Notes: a model not told the origin generated them from the sequence alone. A stretch of 22,525 nt of DNA from UBA4416 sp031539425 (GCA_031539425.1 JAVKLI010000007.1:1-22525), one strand, 5' to 3'. Counted from the first letter of the stretch, positions 6,720-16,323 are shown. Made by a program: numbers and translations.

Positions 6720-8348
6720 CTATTCTAATTTTAATGCGTGATTTATTTCCCAACCACTAATTAATTTTATTTCAGTATTAAATATATGTGTGCGCTCTGG
6801 CTGTTCTCTATTAAGGTAATTACCTGTATCTATCTTTAAATTATTATTAAAGTCTTCAAATATTTTTATAGTGTAATTATTTGAATCAATGTTTTTAAAA
6901 ATTATTTTTTTTGTACTATTTATCTCTACTTGTTCATTTTTAAAAAATTTTACTTGGTCATTATTTAATAATTGCACTATTAATTTATTGGTTTTAGAAT
7001 AATTGGTTAAATCTAAAATGAATGTTGCGTAATCATCTTTGGTAGAAGTTTTAAATTTAAATGCAATAGAATCATTGCTTCTATTATTTGTTTTATTTAA
7101 TAGTGCTTGTTTTAAAAATAATATTTCGTACTCTGTATCTTCTTTAAAAGTGTTTTTAAAAATTACTTTACTTCTTATTAAGGTATCTATAGCTATTTTA
7201 AATTCAATGGGTTTTTTTATTGAATTTGTTTTTTCATAAACTAAAATATTGTTTGTATTAATTTGATCGTTTTTAATTTCTGTATTTAATATAAAAGTTG
7301 GTTTTTCAAAATATGGTAATAGGTTGGGTGGTAATTTTTCAAATTTGAACTTTAATTGTTTGTTACTTACTAAATTTTTAAATGCATGTTTTGATGGAAT
7401 AGGTAAAATAACTGTATCAGAGTTTTGTTTATTATAATTAATAATGCACTTAAGGGTATCAAATTCATTTTCATAAAATAATGTTAGAGAATCTTTATTG
7501 ATATTAAAATAATAGCTTGAAATATTTTTTGATTTTAATTGGCTAAAGCTTGTTTGTGATTTATTAAATACTATAAGCGCTTTGCCATATTCAATCAATG
7601 TTTTTTGTTTTATATAATTTTTTAACTCTTGTTCTTTAAAAACATAAAGTTTGTATAATGTGTCTTTGGGAATAATATAATTATTACTAAATGCAATAGC
7701 CTCCTCAAAGCCATCATACAAAAAATTATTATTTACATCGTTAAAAGCAACTATTTTAAATTTTTTATTTGGCAAATAATTAAAAGTAAAGGTTCCGTCA
7801 ATATTTGTGAAAGTATGATATACTGCTTTTGACTTATATACGACACTATCCTTTACATCTTTTTGGTATAATCCAACTAATACATTAAACATTGGTTTAT
7901 GGTCAAAAGCATTATAAACATGCCCTTTTATATTGCATGTATCAATATTGGAGCCAGTACTAAAAATATAACTTAAGTTTCTTATATAATTATTTTCATT
8001 GTTATCCGCTATAACTTCATGCAATGGTATATTGTATGTGGTATTTGGTTTTAGCGTGTCGTTAAGTTTGATTATCAGATTTTTTTTATTTATTATAAAA
8101 ATTTCTGGCTCTTTTAAAATAGAGGGGTTTAATAATGGTTTGTTTTTTTTATTTGAACTAATAATTTCATCAAATTCAATCCTAATTTCCTTGGAAACAA
8201 AATTGGTGCTAAAATTTTTTGGGTAAAAATTAATTGCTTTAGGTGCAACGGTATCTTTTATGCCTCCTGTTAATGGTCTGATTTGAGCACAACTAATGCA
8301 TAAATTTAATATTGTACAATAACAAATAAATTTAAATACTGAATTCAT
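6720..8348 (-). CDS. Ig-like domain (SbsA_Ig type) lipoprotein
   Basis: The 542-residue product starts with a signal peptide ending LNLCISC, so Cys20 is the probable lipidation site. The residue at -3 is Cys rather than the usual Leu/Val/Ile, which is slightly atypical. The mature start CAQIRPLTGGIKDTVAPKAI matches a lipoprotein family common in Bacteroidota. Residues about 30-135 look like a bacterial Ig-like (Big_5/SbsA) domain, ending in LSYIFSTG. About 138-230 resemble a carboxypeptidase-regulatory-like fold (GHVYNAFDHKPMFNVLVGLY, then NIDGTFTFNYLPNKKFKIVA). DVNNNFLYDG near 204 and EDFNNNLKIDTGNY near 506 are the recurring Asp/Asn-rich turns of this family. The exact role is unknown; location at the envelope is inferred. 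It follows asd by 9 bases, so the two are probably co-transcribed. Confidence 0.8.
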   Translation of the reverse strand: MNSVFKFICYCTILNLCISCAQIRPLTGGIKDTVAPKAINFYPKNFSTNFVSKEIRIEFDEIISSNKKNKPLLNPSILKEPEIFIINKKNLIIKLNDTLKPNTTYNIPLHEVIADNNENNYIRNLSYIFSTGSNIDTCNIKGHVYNAFDHKPMFNVLVGLYQKDVKDSVVYKSKAVYHTFTNIDGTFTFNYLPNKKFKIVAFNDVNNNFLYDGFEEAIAFSNNYIIPKDTLYKLYVFKEQELKNYIKQKTLIEYGKALIVFNKSQTSFSQLKSKNISSYYFNINKDSLTLFYENEFDTLKCIINYNKQNSDTVILPIPSKHAFKNLVSNKQLKFKFEKLPPNLLPYFEKPTFILNTEIKNDQINTNNILVYEKTNSIKKPIEFKIAIDTLIRSKVIFKNTFKEDTEYEILFLKQALLNKTNNRSNDSIAFKFKTSTKDDYATFILDLTNYSKTNKLIVQLLNNDQVKFFKNEQVEINSTKKIIFKNIDSNNYTIKIFEDFNNNLKIDTGNYLNREQPERTHIFNTEIKLISGWEINHALKLE

Positions 8349-8357
8349 TCTTAAATA

Positions 8358-9359
8358 TTAGTAAGCCTCGTGTACCAGTTTATTTTCAATAACATATTGG
8401 GCAATTTGAATAGCGTTTAATGCTGCGCCTTTTCTCACATTATCTGAAACTATCCACATGTTTATTGTATTGGGTTGCGTACTATCTAATCGAACTCTAC
8501 CTATAAAAACATCATCTTTTTTACTGACATTTATAGGCATAGGGTAACTACTATTTTTTACATCATCTATTAATTGAACCCCTTTAGTGGTTTTTAAAAT
8601 ATGTTTTACTTTATCCAATTCTATTGCCAAATTAAATTCAACATTTACACTTTCACTATGGCTATTTATAACTGGAACACGAACACAAGTGGCTGTAACT
8701 TTAATACTATTATCATTTAATATTTTTTTTGTTTCATGTACCATTTTCATTTCTTCTTTTGTATAATCATTTTCAGTAAATAGATCAATTTGAGGAATTA
8801 AATTTAAGTCAATTTGGTGAGGCAAAACTTTCGTATGCTCTATGTTTTCTCTTTCTCCTATTAGTTGATTAATAGCTTTTTGTCCACCACCTGACACACT
8901 TTGATACGTTGACACAACAATGCGCTTAATTTTATACAGTTCATGTAGCTTGTGTAAAGCCAACACCATTTGAATAGTAGAACAATTTGGATTTGCTATA
9001 ATTTTATCTTTTTTAGTTAATATATTTCCGTTTATTTCTGGAACAATTAATTTATGCTCTTTATTCATTCGCCATGCAGATGAATTATCTATAACTACGG
9101 CATTTTGAGCTGCAAATAAAGGCGCATATTCTAAAGAAATAGAACTGCCAGCAGAAAACAATACAATATGAGGTTTTAATGCAATTGCTTGGTCAATAGT
9201 AATGATAGGAATTGGAATGTTTTTAAATACAATACGTTTGCCTATAGATTTTGAAGAGGCAACAAGAATAATTTGTGTAATATGAATTGGGGTTTTTTCA
9301 AGAATTTCTAAAAATGTAGTACCTACTAAACCTGTTACTCCAACAATAGCAATTTTCAT
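8358..9359 (-). CDS. asd: Aspartate-semialdehyde dehydrogenase
   Basis: Asd reduces aspartyl-4-phosphate to aspartate semialdehyde with NADPH, the branch point to lysine/diaminopimelate, threonine and methionine. The 333-residue product has the nucleotide-binding start AIVGVTGLVGTTFLEIL (4-20), the active-site segment IANPNCSTIQM with nucleophile Cys126, SVSGGG at 154-159, a LIPQID segment at 187-192, and RVPVINSHSESV at 227-238, whose His234 is the likely acid/base residue. NVRKGAALNAIQIAQ near 307-321 is the usual C-terminal helix. Length is normal and the start MKIAIVG is the family start. It is divergent from the small Cys-rich gene across 85 bases and leads a two-gene unit with the Ig-like lipoprotein. 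Confidence 0.95.
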   Translation of the reverse strand: MKIAIVGVTGLVGTTFLEILEKTPIHITQIILVASSKSIGKRIVFKNIPIPIITIDQAIALKPHIVLFSAGSSISLEYAPLFAAQNAVVIDNSSAWRMNKEHKLIVPEINGNILTKKDKIIANPNCSTIQMVLALHKLHELYKIKRIVVSTYQSVSGGGQKAINQLIGERENIEHTKVLPHQIDLNLIPQIDLFTENDYTKEEMKMVHETKKILNDNSIKVTATCVRVPVINSHSESVNVEFNLAIELDKVKHILKTTKGVQLIDDVKNSSYPMPINVSKKDDVFIGRVRLDSTQPNTINMWIVSDNVRKGAALNAIQIAQYVIENKLVHEAY

Positions 9360-9413
9360 TTGAATTTATACTTTTAAGCTTTAGTAAAAATAGAATTTAA
9401 ATAAAATATATAG

Positions 9414-9421
9414 TATATTTG
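9414..9421 (+). promoter_or_regulatory. Candidate Bacteroidota -7 box for the Cys-rich gene
   Basis: TATATTTG matches the TAnnTTTG -7 element of Bacteroidota housekeeping promoters and lies 23 bases before the ATG of the small secreted protein. I see no convincing TTG/TTTG -33 element at the right distance upstream, so the call rests on the -7 box alone. Confidence 0.4.
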
Positions 9422-9444
9422 ATTTAAAATTTAACTTAAAAACT

Positions 9445-9705
9445 ATGAAAAAAATAATTTTAACAACTGCTTTATTAAGCCTATTTGTAACAGCATTTGC
9501 AAATATTCCTTGTGATGATAAAGGTAAATGTACTAAAGATGGTAAATGTGTAAAAGGTGAAGCTAAATGCTCGAAAGGAGAAAAAAAAGCTTGTTGCAAA
9601 AAAGACGCTGAAAAAAAAGATGCAGTTTGCTGCAAGAAAAAAGAAGGTGCTGCAACTAATAATCATGTAAATGCAACTCCAGCAAAAGTAGAAGCTAAAA
9701 AATAA
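9445..9705 (+). CDS. Small secreted Cys/Lys-rich protein
   Basis: The 86-residue product has a clear signal peptide (MKKIILTTALLSLFVTAFA, predicted cut after Ala19). The mature part of about 67 residues is very rich in Lys and has eight cysteines, at 23, 29, 35, 42, 50, 51, 62 and 63. The first four are about 6-7 residues apart in a loose repeat (CDDKGK, CTKDGK, CVKGEAK, CSKGEKK), and two CCKK pairs follow. It ends in an Ala/Lys/Asn tail without cysteine. I do not recognise a family. The cysteine pattern could bind metal or form disulfides in the periplasm; either is inference. The leader TTAACTTAAAAACT before the ATG is typical of Bacteroidota, and a strong terminator follows, so it is probably a single-gene unit. 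Confidence 0.85.
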   Translation: MKKIILTTALLSLFVTAFANIPCDDKGKCTKDGKCVKGEAKCSKGEKKACCKKDAEKKDAVCCKKKEGAATNNHVNATPAKVEAKK

Positions 9706-9726
9706 CATTTAGTTAAACTTAGTTAT

Positions 9727-9759
9727 AAAACCGCTAATCAAAAGATTGGCGGTTTTTTT
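9727..9759 (+). terminator. Intrinsic terminator of the Cys-rich gene
   Basis: CCGCTAATC (9731-9739) pairs with GATTGGCGG (9744-9752), with one G-T pair and a 4-base AAAA loop. Seven T residues follow (9753-9759). A matching A run on the left (9727-9730) would let it work in both directions. Confidence 0.9.
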
Positions 9760-10026
9760 ATTTATTATGTGTGTTGTGTTGATTACTGCTTTCTTTTCAA
9801 ATAATAAAAAAATCTACTCTCAAGTTGTACTTAAATGGGGGAGTTTACACTTACAAATAGAACTCTTCAAATATAGATATATCTTTCTAATCTCTCCTTA
9901 AAAGGTTGCATTTATTGATTAAATCTAAGTTTTAAACTCAGTTTTTTTCAATACTGATGGGTTGATAAATTAAAAAATATTTAGAAAGGGTTTGGAGTGT
10001 TTTTATTAATTATATACCAAATTAAA
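9760..10026. other. Intergenic region before the first AsmA-like gene
   Basis: These roughly 267 bases are AT-rich and hold no convincing gene on either strand; an antisense frame covering 9981-10319 is a shadow of the AsmA-like gene. The promoter of the AsmA-like gene must lie here or in the preceding terminator area, but I see no clear -33/-7 pair. A GTG at 9997 is in frame with the downstream gene and is rejected as the start. Confidence 0.6.
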
Positions 10027-12606
10027 ATGGAACAGAAATCATACATAGTTTTTAAAATAATAAAATGGATTCGGAGGGTTTTCGTTTTATTGATAGTGTT
10101 ATTAACTATGCTCTTTATTTCATTATATGTTTTTGTTACTGTATATGAAACAGAAATAAAAAGTCGAGCAATACAAACAATAAATAAACATTTGCTTACT
10201 GAAGCTATTGTGTTGCCTGAAAATATTGATATTTTGATGCTAAAAACTTTTCCTATGGTAGGCTTACAATTTAAAAATTTATTATTAAAAGGTTCCAATA
10301 AACATAATCCAAAAGACACTTTAATTTTTGCAAAAAATGTTTATGTGTCATTTAACATTAAAGACGTTTTAAACAATCGCTATGTTATCCGAAAAATAGA
10401 ATTAGATAAGGGTTGCATTAATCTAAATATTCAAAAAGATGGCCTTGTAAATTATCAGTTTTGGAAACAAGATACAATTCATACAACTACAAACAATAAA
10501 GATGGAGAGTTTGAACTTAGCTCTATAGTGCTTAACGGTATTTATTTAAAAGTAAATGATTTTGAGTCAAACTTATTTTTTAATCAGTTTTTATCTAACT
10601 TAAAATTGAGTGGTTATTTTAGTTCAAAAAATATTCAACTTGATGTTAAGGCACAATCAAAAATAGAATATATAAATTATCAAAAAAAACAATATGCTAA
10701 AAATACCAGTGTCAACTTCTATATCAAATTAGGAATTAAAAATAAAGTATATCAAATCTATGAAGCATTAATTAATGTAAACAACAATAATTTAAAGGCA
10801 TCAGGAATAATAAATGCAAACTACACAACACCTCATTTTAGCCTAAAGTATCAGCTTAATAAGTTAAAAGCAACAGATTTAATTGAACATTTACCTATAG
10901 AATTTCAAGATCAAATTAAACCTTATCAAACTACAGGTACATTTAATTTAGATGGAAGTTTTAATTATTTTAATAACGCTAAATATGATTTACTATGTAA
11001 TTTACAATTCATAAAAGGTCAATTAAAACTAAACTCTCCTAAACTTACATTTGAAGAAATATTTTTTAACTCAACCATAAAATTAAGTGCTCATAAAGAA
11101 AATATAAGCATTAATGCTATTAATTTAAAAATAAAAAACAGTGCGTTTAATGGAAATATTAATGTTTCTAATTTTAAAAATTTAAACGGTAGTTTTAATT
11201 TAAAGTCTAATATTCAAACAAAAGATTTATTAGAGTTATGGCCAAATAAATATATATTACATACAAAGGGAACAATAAATTCAGAAATTCAATTTTCTGG
11301 TAGTTTAAAAAACTTGTTAAATAAAGAATTTGATAAAACTACATTTAACGCTGCTGTTAAATTAAATGATACGCAAGTAGAATTAAAGAATGATAGTCTT
11401 GTTTGGATCATTCCGCAAGCCTCCATATCAATAAATCAATATGATAAAACCGCTATAACTGCTATAATTAAAAAAGGACAATCACAACTTGGTATTGAAG
11501 GCAATATTGATGATTTATTAAATTATGTTTTACAGCAAAAATCAAATTTAAATGTTGATTTAAAATGTAATTCATCAAAATTGATCTTAGATGATTATAA
11601 ATCAACTTCTACAAATACATCATCATCATTTGCAATACCCTCATTTTTGAGAGGTTCAATATCAATGGATATTGCACAACTAGAATTTAAGTCGTATGAC
11701 TTGCAACAACTACAAGGTAAATTAGAACTTATAAATAATGGTTTGGTTATTAATAATTTAAAATTTAAAACATGTGATGGAATTATAAATTTAAAAAGTC
11801 ATTTAAACTTAACTCATCCAAAGGTGATTAAAATAAGCGGGGCAGTTGATTTTGAAAACGTTAGTATGTCTTTATTTTTAAAGCAGTTTAAAAATTTTGG
11901 GCAAACAACTCTTACGCATCAACATTTAAAAGGGCTTATAACTGGTAGTTCTATATTCTCTTTTAATTTAAACCCAAAAATGTATTTTGATGCTAACTCA
12001 TTAGAATTAAACACCTCGTTTGAAATTACAAAGGGTGAACTTAAAAATATGCCAACCCTAGTATCCTTATCTAAATTTTCATATTTACCAGATTTTAAAA
12101 ATTTAAATTTTTCTAAATTAAAAAGTGAAATCTACATCAAAAACAGGGTTATTCAAATTGCACCAACTCAAGTTAAAACAAATGCTTTAGATTTTGAAAT
12201 TTATGGAAATCAAACTTTCGATTTAGATTTAGATTATCACATTCAAATTTTATTAAATGATTTAATTTACAAACAAACGCAAGTACAGTTTGACAAAGAT
12301 CATCTGATAACAATTGATAAAAATAATAAACGTAAATTACACTTGTTAATAACAGGAAATGTGGGTAATCCTAAATTTAAATGGGACAAAAGCAAAGTAA
12401 AAGAAAAATTAAAAGAAGATTTTAAAAAAGAAAAGGAAACTTTAAAGTCAATATTATCAAAAGAAGTTGAACAATTTAAAACAGATTCATCTGTAAAAGC
12501 AGAAAATCAAAAATTTAAATTTGAAATTGAATCTAAAAAAAGCGATAAACAAAAATCAAATAAAAAGCAAAAAAAAAAACAGGTTGCAAATGATGATGAT
12601 TTTTAA
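10027..12606 (+). CDS. AsmA-like inner-membrane-anchored protein (first copy)
   Basis: AsmA-family proteins are anchored in the inner membrane and form long periplasmic bridge-like structures; relatives are implicated in phospholipid transport to the outer membrane. From ATG at 10027 the product is 859 residues. It has a basic N-terminus (FKIIKWIRR), one transmembrane helix at about 17-39, and the start of the AsmA fold, ending in the segment VLNNRYVIRKIELDKGCINL. A long series of beta-rich, Asn-rich repeats follows, and a conserved-looking last block (LLITGNVGNPKFKWDK, about 775-790) leads into a highly charged Lys/Glu tail ending in DDDF. An in-frame GTG at 9997 would add ten residues, but the ATG is preceded by an A-rich leader (CCAAATTAAA). 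It converges on sppA with only 24 bases between the stops and no clear terminator. Confidence 0.8.
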   Translation: MEQKSYIVFKIIKWIRRVFVLLIVLLTMLFISLYVFVTVYETEIKSRAIQTINKHLLTEAIVLPENIDILMLKTFPMVGLQFKNLLLKGSNKHNPKDTLIFAKNVYVSFNIKDVLNNRYVIRKIELDKGCINLNIQKDGLVNYQFWKQDTIHTTTNNKDGEFELSSIVLNGIYLKVNDFESNLFFNQFLSNLKLSGYFSSKNIQLDVKAQSKIEYINYQKKQYAKNTSVNFYIKLGIKNKVYQIYEALINVNNNNLKASGIINANYTTPHFSLKYQLNKLKATDLIEHLPIEFQDQIKPYQTTGTFNLDGSFNYFNNAKYDLLCNLQFIKGQLKLNSPKLTFEEIFFNSTIKLSAHKENISINAINLKIKNSAFNGNINVSNFKNLNGSFNLKSNIQTKDLLELWPNKYILHTKGTINSEIQFSGSLKNLLNKEFDKTTFNAAVKLNDTQVELKNDSLVWIIPQASISINQYDKTAITAIIKKGQSQLGIEGNIDDLLNYVLQQKSNLNVDLKCNSSKLILDDYKSTSTNTSSSFAIPSFLRGSISMDIAQLEFKSYDLQQLQGKLELINNGLVINNLKFKTCDGIINLKSHLNLTHPKVIKISGAVDFENVSMSLFLKQFKNFGQTTLTHQHLKGLITGSSIFSFNLNPKMYFDANSLELNTSFEITKGELKNMPTLVSLSKFSYLPDFKNLNFSKLKSEIYIKNRVIQIAPTQVKTNALDFEIYGNQTFDLDLDYHIQILLNDLIYKQTQVQFDKDHLITIDKNNKRKLHLLITGNVGNPKFKWDKSKVKEKLKEDFKKEKETLKSILSKEVEQFKTDSSVKAENQKFKFEIESKKSDKQKSNKKQKKKQVANDDDF

Positions 12607-12630
12607 AAGGATGAGAACCTCTTAAATAAA

Positions 12631-14409
12631 TTATTCAATTGTAATTTCATAAGGTACTCTTGCTTGTATTCCTTGTATTTGAACTATTTGCTGAATTTGT
12701 TTTACGTATTGATAATAAATACCAAGATTTTTAGAAAGAATTTTATTGGCTATTTTTTCTTGATGATCAGAAAATATACGAGTAATAATACTGTTATCTG
12801 AAGGTAGCGATTCTAATATATATTTATCTAATATATTCATTTTTTTTGCTGCATATTGTATAGCGTCATTTAGCCCTCCAATCGTGTCTATTAAACCTAT
12901 TGATAATGCTTCTGTTCCACTCCATACTCTACCCTGCCCTACGCTATCAATATGTTTTTTATTTACACCTCTACCTTGAGCTACACAGCTTATAAAATCA
13001 TCGTAAATCCGTTCTACATTTTTTTGCATAATGGATGCTTCATAAGTAGATGTTTTTCTTAATACAGTTCCTATATCACTATATAAGTTGGTTTTAACAG
13101 TATCAATTGTAATACCTAATTTATTTGAAAGCGCTTTTTGAATATTTGGTAATACGCCAAATACACCTATAGAACCTGTAATGGTGTTTTTTTGTGCAAA
13201 AATTTTATTAGCCATACAACTTATATAATAACCGCCACTGGCTGCTAAATCACCCATTGATACAACAATCAATTTTGTTTTTTTAGCTAAACAAAGTTCT
13301 CTCCAAATCACATCACTTGCTAATGCACTTCCTCCAGGCGAATTTATTCTTAATACGATGGCTTTTACATTGCTGTCCAATCGGGCATTAGAAATTGCTT
13401 TGCAAGTAGTTTCACTGCCAATTACAGAATTGTCATCGTTATTTTTACCTGAGTTAATTTCTCCTATTGCATATATTACTGCTATTTTATTTTTATGCTG
13501 TTGTTCATTTAATGTTGTATAATATTTATTTAGACCTATAAATTCGATTTTTTCTACTGAAGTTGCCTTTACTTTAATTTTAAGGTCTTCTAATACTTCA
13601 TCATTGTAGGCTAATTTATCAATCAGTTTGTAAGAAAGGGCTTCTTGAGGATTTGTAACTAATAAATTATTTATAATGTTATGTAATTTCTGCTGGTCTA
13701 TATTTCTAGCAATGCTAATTTGACTTGTTAAATGTTGCCATAAAGATTGTAACAATTTACCCAGTTGTGTTCTATTAGCTTCACTCATTTTATCAAGTAT
13801 TAATGGTTCTATGGCACTCTTAAATTTACCATGTCTAAAAAATTGCATTTCAATATCTAGTTTGTTAAACATATTTTTGTAAAACATCACTTGAGATGCT
13901 AACCCTTGTAATACAAAATAACCTCGTGGATTTAAATAAATTTGACTCGCCGCTGTGGCTATATAATATGATTTTTGAGAGTAAAACTCTGAATAAGCAT
14001 ATATAAATTTTCCAGATTTTTTAAAATCAAGTAATGCGTTTCTAACTTCTTCTGCTCCTGCAAAACCAACACCTAAGTCTTCAAAAGTTAAATAAATTCC
14101 ATTAATATTTTTATCTATTTTTGCAGCAGCAATTGATTTTACAATATCATGTAATCCTAATTGTGGTGTAGATATAAATGATGCAATGTTTATGCCTTCA
14201 AAAACATTTACTGGTGCTCGTTCTAAAATATTTCCTTTTAAATTAAGCTTTAAAATGCTATTTTCTTTAATAGTAATCTCTTTTTTCTCCACATTAATTG
14301 TTGTATTAGCAAGTTTAAAAATAGCAACTACAAAAATAATTGTACAAATAATACCTGTAATAATAAGTCCCATTATTGAACCAAAAAAGGCGCCAAAAAA
14401 TTGTTTCAT
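12631..14409 (-). CDS. sppA: Signal peptide peptidase SppA, long (67K-type) form
   Basis: SppA is a membrane-anchored serine protease that degrades signal peptides left after secretion. The 592-residue product has one N-terminal transmembrane helix (about 10-33) and two tandem protease-like halves, the layout of the long E. coli type. The N-terminal half gives the catalytic Lys in FRHGKFKSAIEP (Lys197). The C-terminal half gives the catalytic Ser in SMGDLAASGGYY (Ser391), with INSPGGSALASD (355-366) forming part of the active site and TGSIGVFGV (411-419) downstream. The residues and spacing fit the Ser/Lys dyad of the family. It diverges from the subtilase gene across 165 bases and converges on the first AsmA-like gene. 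Confidence 0.95.
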   Translation of the reverse strand: MKQFFGAFFGSIMGLIITGIICTIIFVVAIFKLANTTINVEKKEITIKENSILKLNLKGNILERAPVNVFEGINIASFISTPQLGLHDIVKSIAAAKIDKNINGIYLTFEDLGVGFAGAEEVRNALLDFKKSGKFIYAYSEFYSQKSYYIATAASQIYLNPRGYFVLQGLASQVMFYKNMFNKLDIEMQFFRHGKFKSAIEPLILDKMSEANRTQLGKLLQSLWQHLTSQISIARNIDQQKLHNIINNLLVTNPQEALSYKLIDKLAYNDEVLEDLKIKVKATSVEKIEFIGLNKYYTTLNEQQHKNKIAVIYAIGEINSGKNNDDNSVIGSETTCKAISNARLDSNVKAIVLRINSPGGSALASDVIWRELCLAKKTKLIVVSMGDLAASGGYYISCMANKIFAQKNTITGSIGVFGVLPNIQKALSNKLGITIDTVKTNLYSDIGTVLRKTSTYEASIMQKNVERIYDDFISCVAQGRGVNKKHIDSVGQGRVWSGTEALSIGLIDTIGGLNDAIQYAAKKMNILDKYILESLPSDNSIITRIFSDHQEKIANKILSKNLGIYYQYVKQIQQIVQIQGIQARVPYEITIE

Positions 14410-14535
14410 AAAAAATAAATTTTAAATTGAGATACGAATGTAATTAATTATTTAGTATAAAGTTTAAACTAATGATTTTATTAAAAAAAACTAACCGTAA
14501 ATAGTGCTCTTTTTAATTTTATTAATAAAACGAAA

Positions 14536-14569
14536 TTGGATTAAGAATTTAAATAAAATCTATAATTTT
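14536..14569 (+). promoter_or_regulatory. Candidate promoter of the subtilase gene
   Basis: TTG at 14536-14538 and TATAATTTT at 14561-14569 are separated by 22 bases, close to the TTG-N17-23-TAnnTTTG layout of Bacteroidota promoters. The final G of the -7 box is missing. The start codon follows within 6 bases, which would leave almost no leader, so the call is tentative. Confidence 0.3.
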
Positions 14570-14574
14570 AGCTT

Positions 14575-16221
14575 ATGATAAAATTCTACTTTATTTTTTT
14601 ATTCGGTTTATCTGTTAATATATTAAGCCAATCATTTCCTAATAAATTTTGGATTTTATTAAAAGACAAAAACAATTCTGCTTTTTCTGTTTCCACGCCT
14701 AGTGCCTATTTAAGCCCTGCATCAATTAATAGACGACTGAGCCAAAATATTCCTATACATATTACAGATTTGCCAGTAAATCAAACGTATGTAAACCAAA
14801 TTGCGGCCACTGGGGCTACAGTGATTTATAAATCAAAATGGTTTAATGCCGTTATTGCTGAGGTAAGCAGTTCTATTCAATTAAATAGCATTAATAGTTT
14901 AACTTGTGTAAATATCAGTACGTTAGTTTCTCGATATAACCCTATAGATAATGATTTAGAGAACAATGCTATTAACAATTTTAAAGTTGAACAAAATATA
15001 TTTAAACGAGCTTCAGGCAATTATAATTATGGGCCATCTGCTTCTCAAATTAACATGATCAACCTTGAATGTATGCATAATCTTGGGTTTCGAGGGCAAG
15101 GCATTACAATTGGTGTTTTTGATAGTGGGTTTTTATCAACCAATACCTTTAGTGCGTTTGATTCGTTACGAAGTGAAAATAGAATTATTGCTACTAAAAA
15201 TTTTATAAATAATTCAAATAATGTGTACGCATTGGATTTTCACGGAACTAATGTGCTATCTGTATTGGCAGCAAATAGCCCTGGTAATTTAATTGGATCA
15301 GCTCCAAAAGCCAAGTATTGCCTAGTGGTTACAGAAGATATTTTAAGCGAAAAGCCTGTTGAAGAATATTATTGGATTGTAGCTGCTGAATATTTGGACA
15401 GCATAGGAGTTCAGGTTTTTGCAACTTCATTAGGCTATACTACTTTTGATAATGTATCGCATAATCACGCCTATTCTCAATTAAATGGCATTACTACTAC
15501 AATGAGTCAGGCAGTTTTGTTAGCAGCCCGCAAAGGTATATTGGTAGTTAACGCCGCTGGAAATGAAGGCAGCAATGCTTGGGGTTATATTAACGTGCCA
15601 AGCGATGCAGATAGTAGCATTACAGTTGGTTCTGTAAATAGTGTGGGGGTAAGAGCTGCCACAAGCGGTAAGGGCCCTACATTTGATGGCAGAATAAAGC
15701 CAGACTTAATGGGGTTGGGAGAGGGTGCTATTGTTGTAAATTCCGCTGGAAGTTTTGGTCCGATGAATGGCACTTCTTTTGCTAACCCTTTATTAGCAGG
15801 TGCTGCAGCCTGTTTATGGCAAGCAAATCCTAATAAAAAAATGCTTGAGATTGTTAATTGCTTAAAAGTAAGAGCCTCTCAAAGTTTAACACCTAATAAT
15901 TTTATGGGTTATGGTATTCCTAACGTATGTTTGTCTCATCAACTATTTGCAACTAATGTAAGTGTAAAACTTATAAATATTAATAATGAATGTAATGTTT
16001 TTCCAAATCCATTTACTGATGTTATTTACATTCAATCAAACGAACAAATTAATAGTATCAAATGCACCACTATTTTAGGCACAGAAGTACCATTAATTAT
16101 TACTAAAAAAACAGACTATTATTATGAAACAGCCTTAGATAATCAAAATTCAAAGGGATTGTATATAATACAAATTAATATAAAAAATACTATTTTAAAA
16201 TATAAATTATTTAAAAGTTAA
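14575..16221 (+). CDS. Secreted S8 (subtilisin-like) serine peptidase with T9SS-type C-terminal domain
   Basis: The 548-residue product starts with a signal peptide (MIKFYFIFLFGLSVNILSQS, about 20 residues), then a propeptide-like segment to about residue 150. The catalytic domain has the full subtilase triad: Asp183 in TIGVFDSGF, His223 in DFHGTNVLSVLA and Ser401 in MNGTSFANPLLAGA, with the oxyanion Asn330 in VVNAAGNEG. The C-terminal 80 residues (NVFPNPFTDVIYI, GTEVPLI, GLYIIQIN, KYKLFK) match the beta-sandwich sorting domain used by the type IX secretion system, so export across the outer membrane is inferred. No secretion gene lies in the window. The substrate is unknown. It stands alone, with 102 bases before the next gene. 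Confidence 0.93.
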   Translation: MIKFYFIFLFGLSVNILSQSFPNKFWILLKDKNNSAFSVSTPSAYLSPASINRRLSQNIPIHITDLPVNQTYVNQIAATGATVIYKSKWFNAVIAEVSSSIQLNSINSLTCVNISTLVSRYNPIDNDLENNAINNFKVEQNIFKRASGNYNYGPSASQINMINLECMHNLGFRGQGITIGVFDSGFLSTNTFSAFDSLRSENRIIATKNFINNSNNVYALDFHGTNVLSVLAANSPGNLIGSAPKAKYCLVVTEDILSEKPVEEYYWIVAAEYLDSIGVQVFATSLGYTTFDNVSHNHAYSQLNGITTTMSQAVLLAARKGILVVNAAGNEGSNAWGYINVPSDADSSITVGSVNSVGVRAATSGKGPTFDGRIKPDLMGLGEGAIVVNSAGSFGPMNGTSFANPLLAGAAACLWQANPNKKMLEIVNCLKVRASQSLTPNNFMGYGIPNVCLSHQLFATNVSVKLININNECNVFPNPFTDVIYIQSNEQINSIKCTTILGTEVPLIITKKTDYYYETALDNQNSKGLYIIQINIKNTILKYKLFKS

Positions 16222-16323
16222 GGTTTAAATGTTAGTAAAATAACATAGAAAAATTAAACTTGAAAGTCAATAATACTAGTCAAAAAAGCTATATTAGTAG
16301 CCTGTAATCTATAACCCTTTGAT

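Noticed and set aside
9381..9708. Two minus-strand frames of 75-84 codons opposite the Cys-rich gene
   Set aside because: They are Phe/Ser-rich shadows created by the Lys-rich coding strand and have no family features.
9997..10026. GTG start at 9997 for the first AsmA-like gene
   Set aside because: It adds ten hydrophobic residues before a normal basic N-terminus, and the ATG at 10027 has the better A-rich leader.
12607..12630. Shared terminator between the convergent AsmA-like and sppA genes
   Set aside because: The 24-base gap has only a very short possible stem and no T-run.
16222..16323. Promoter before the MCE gene
   Set aside because: TAACCCTTTG near 16313-16322 resembles a -7 box but has two extra bases and touches the start codon, so it is not supportable.
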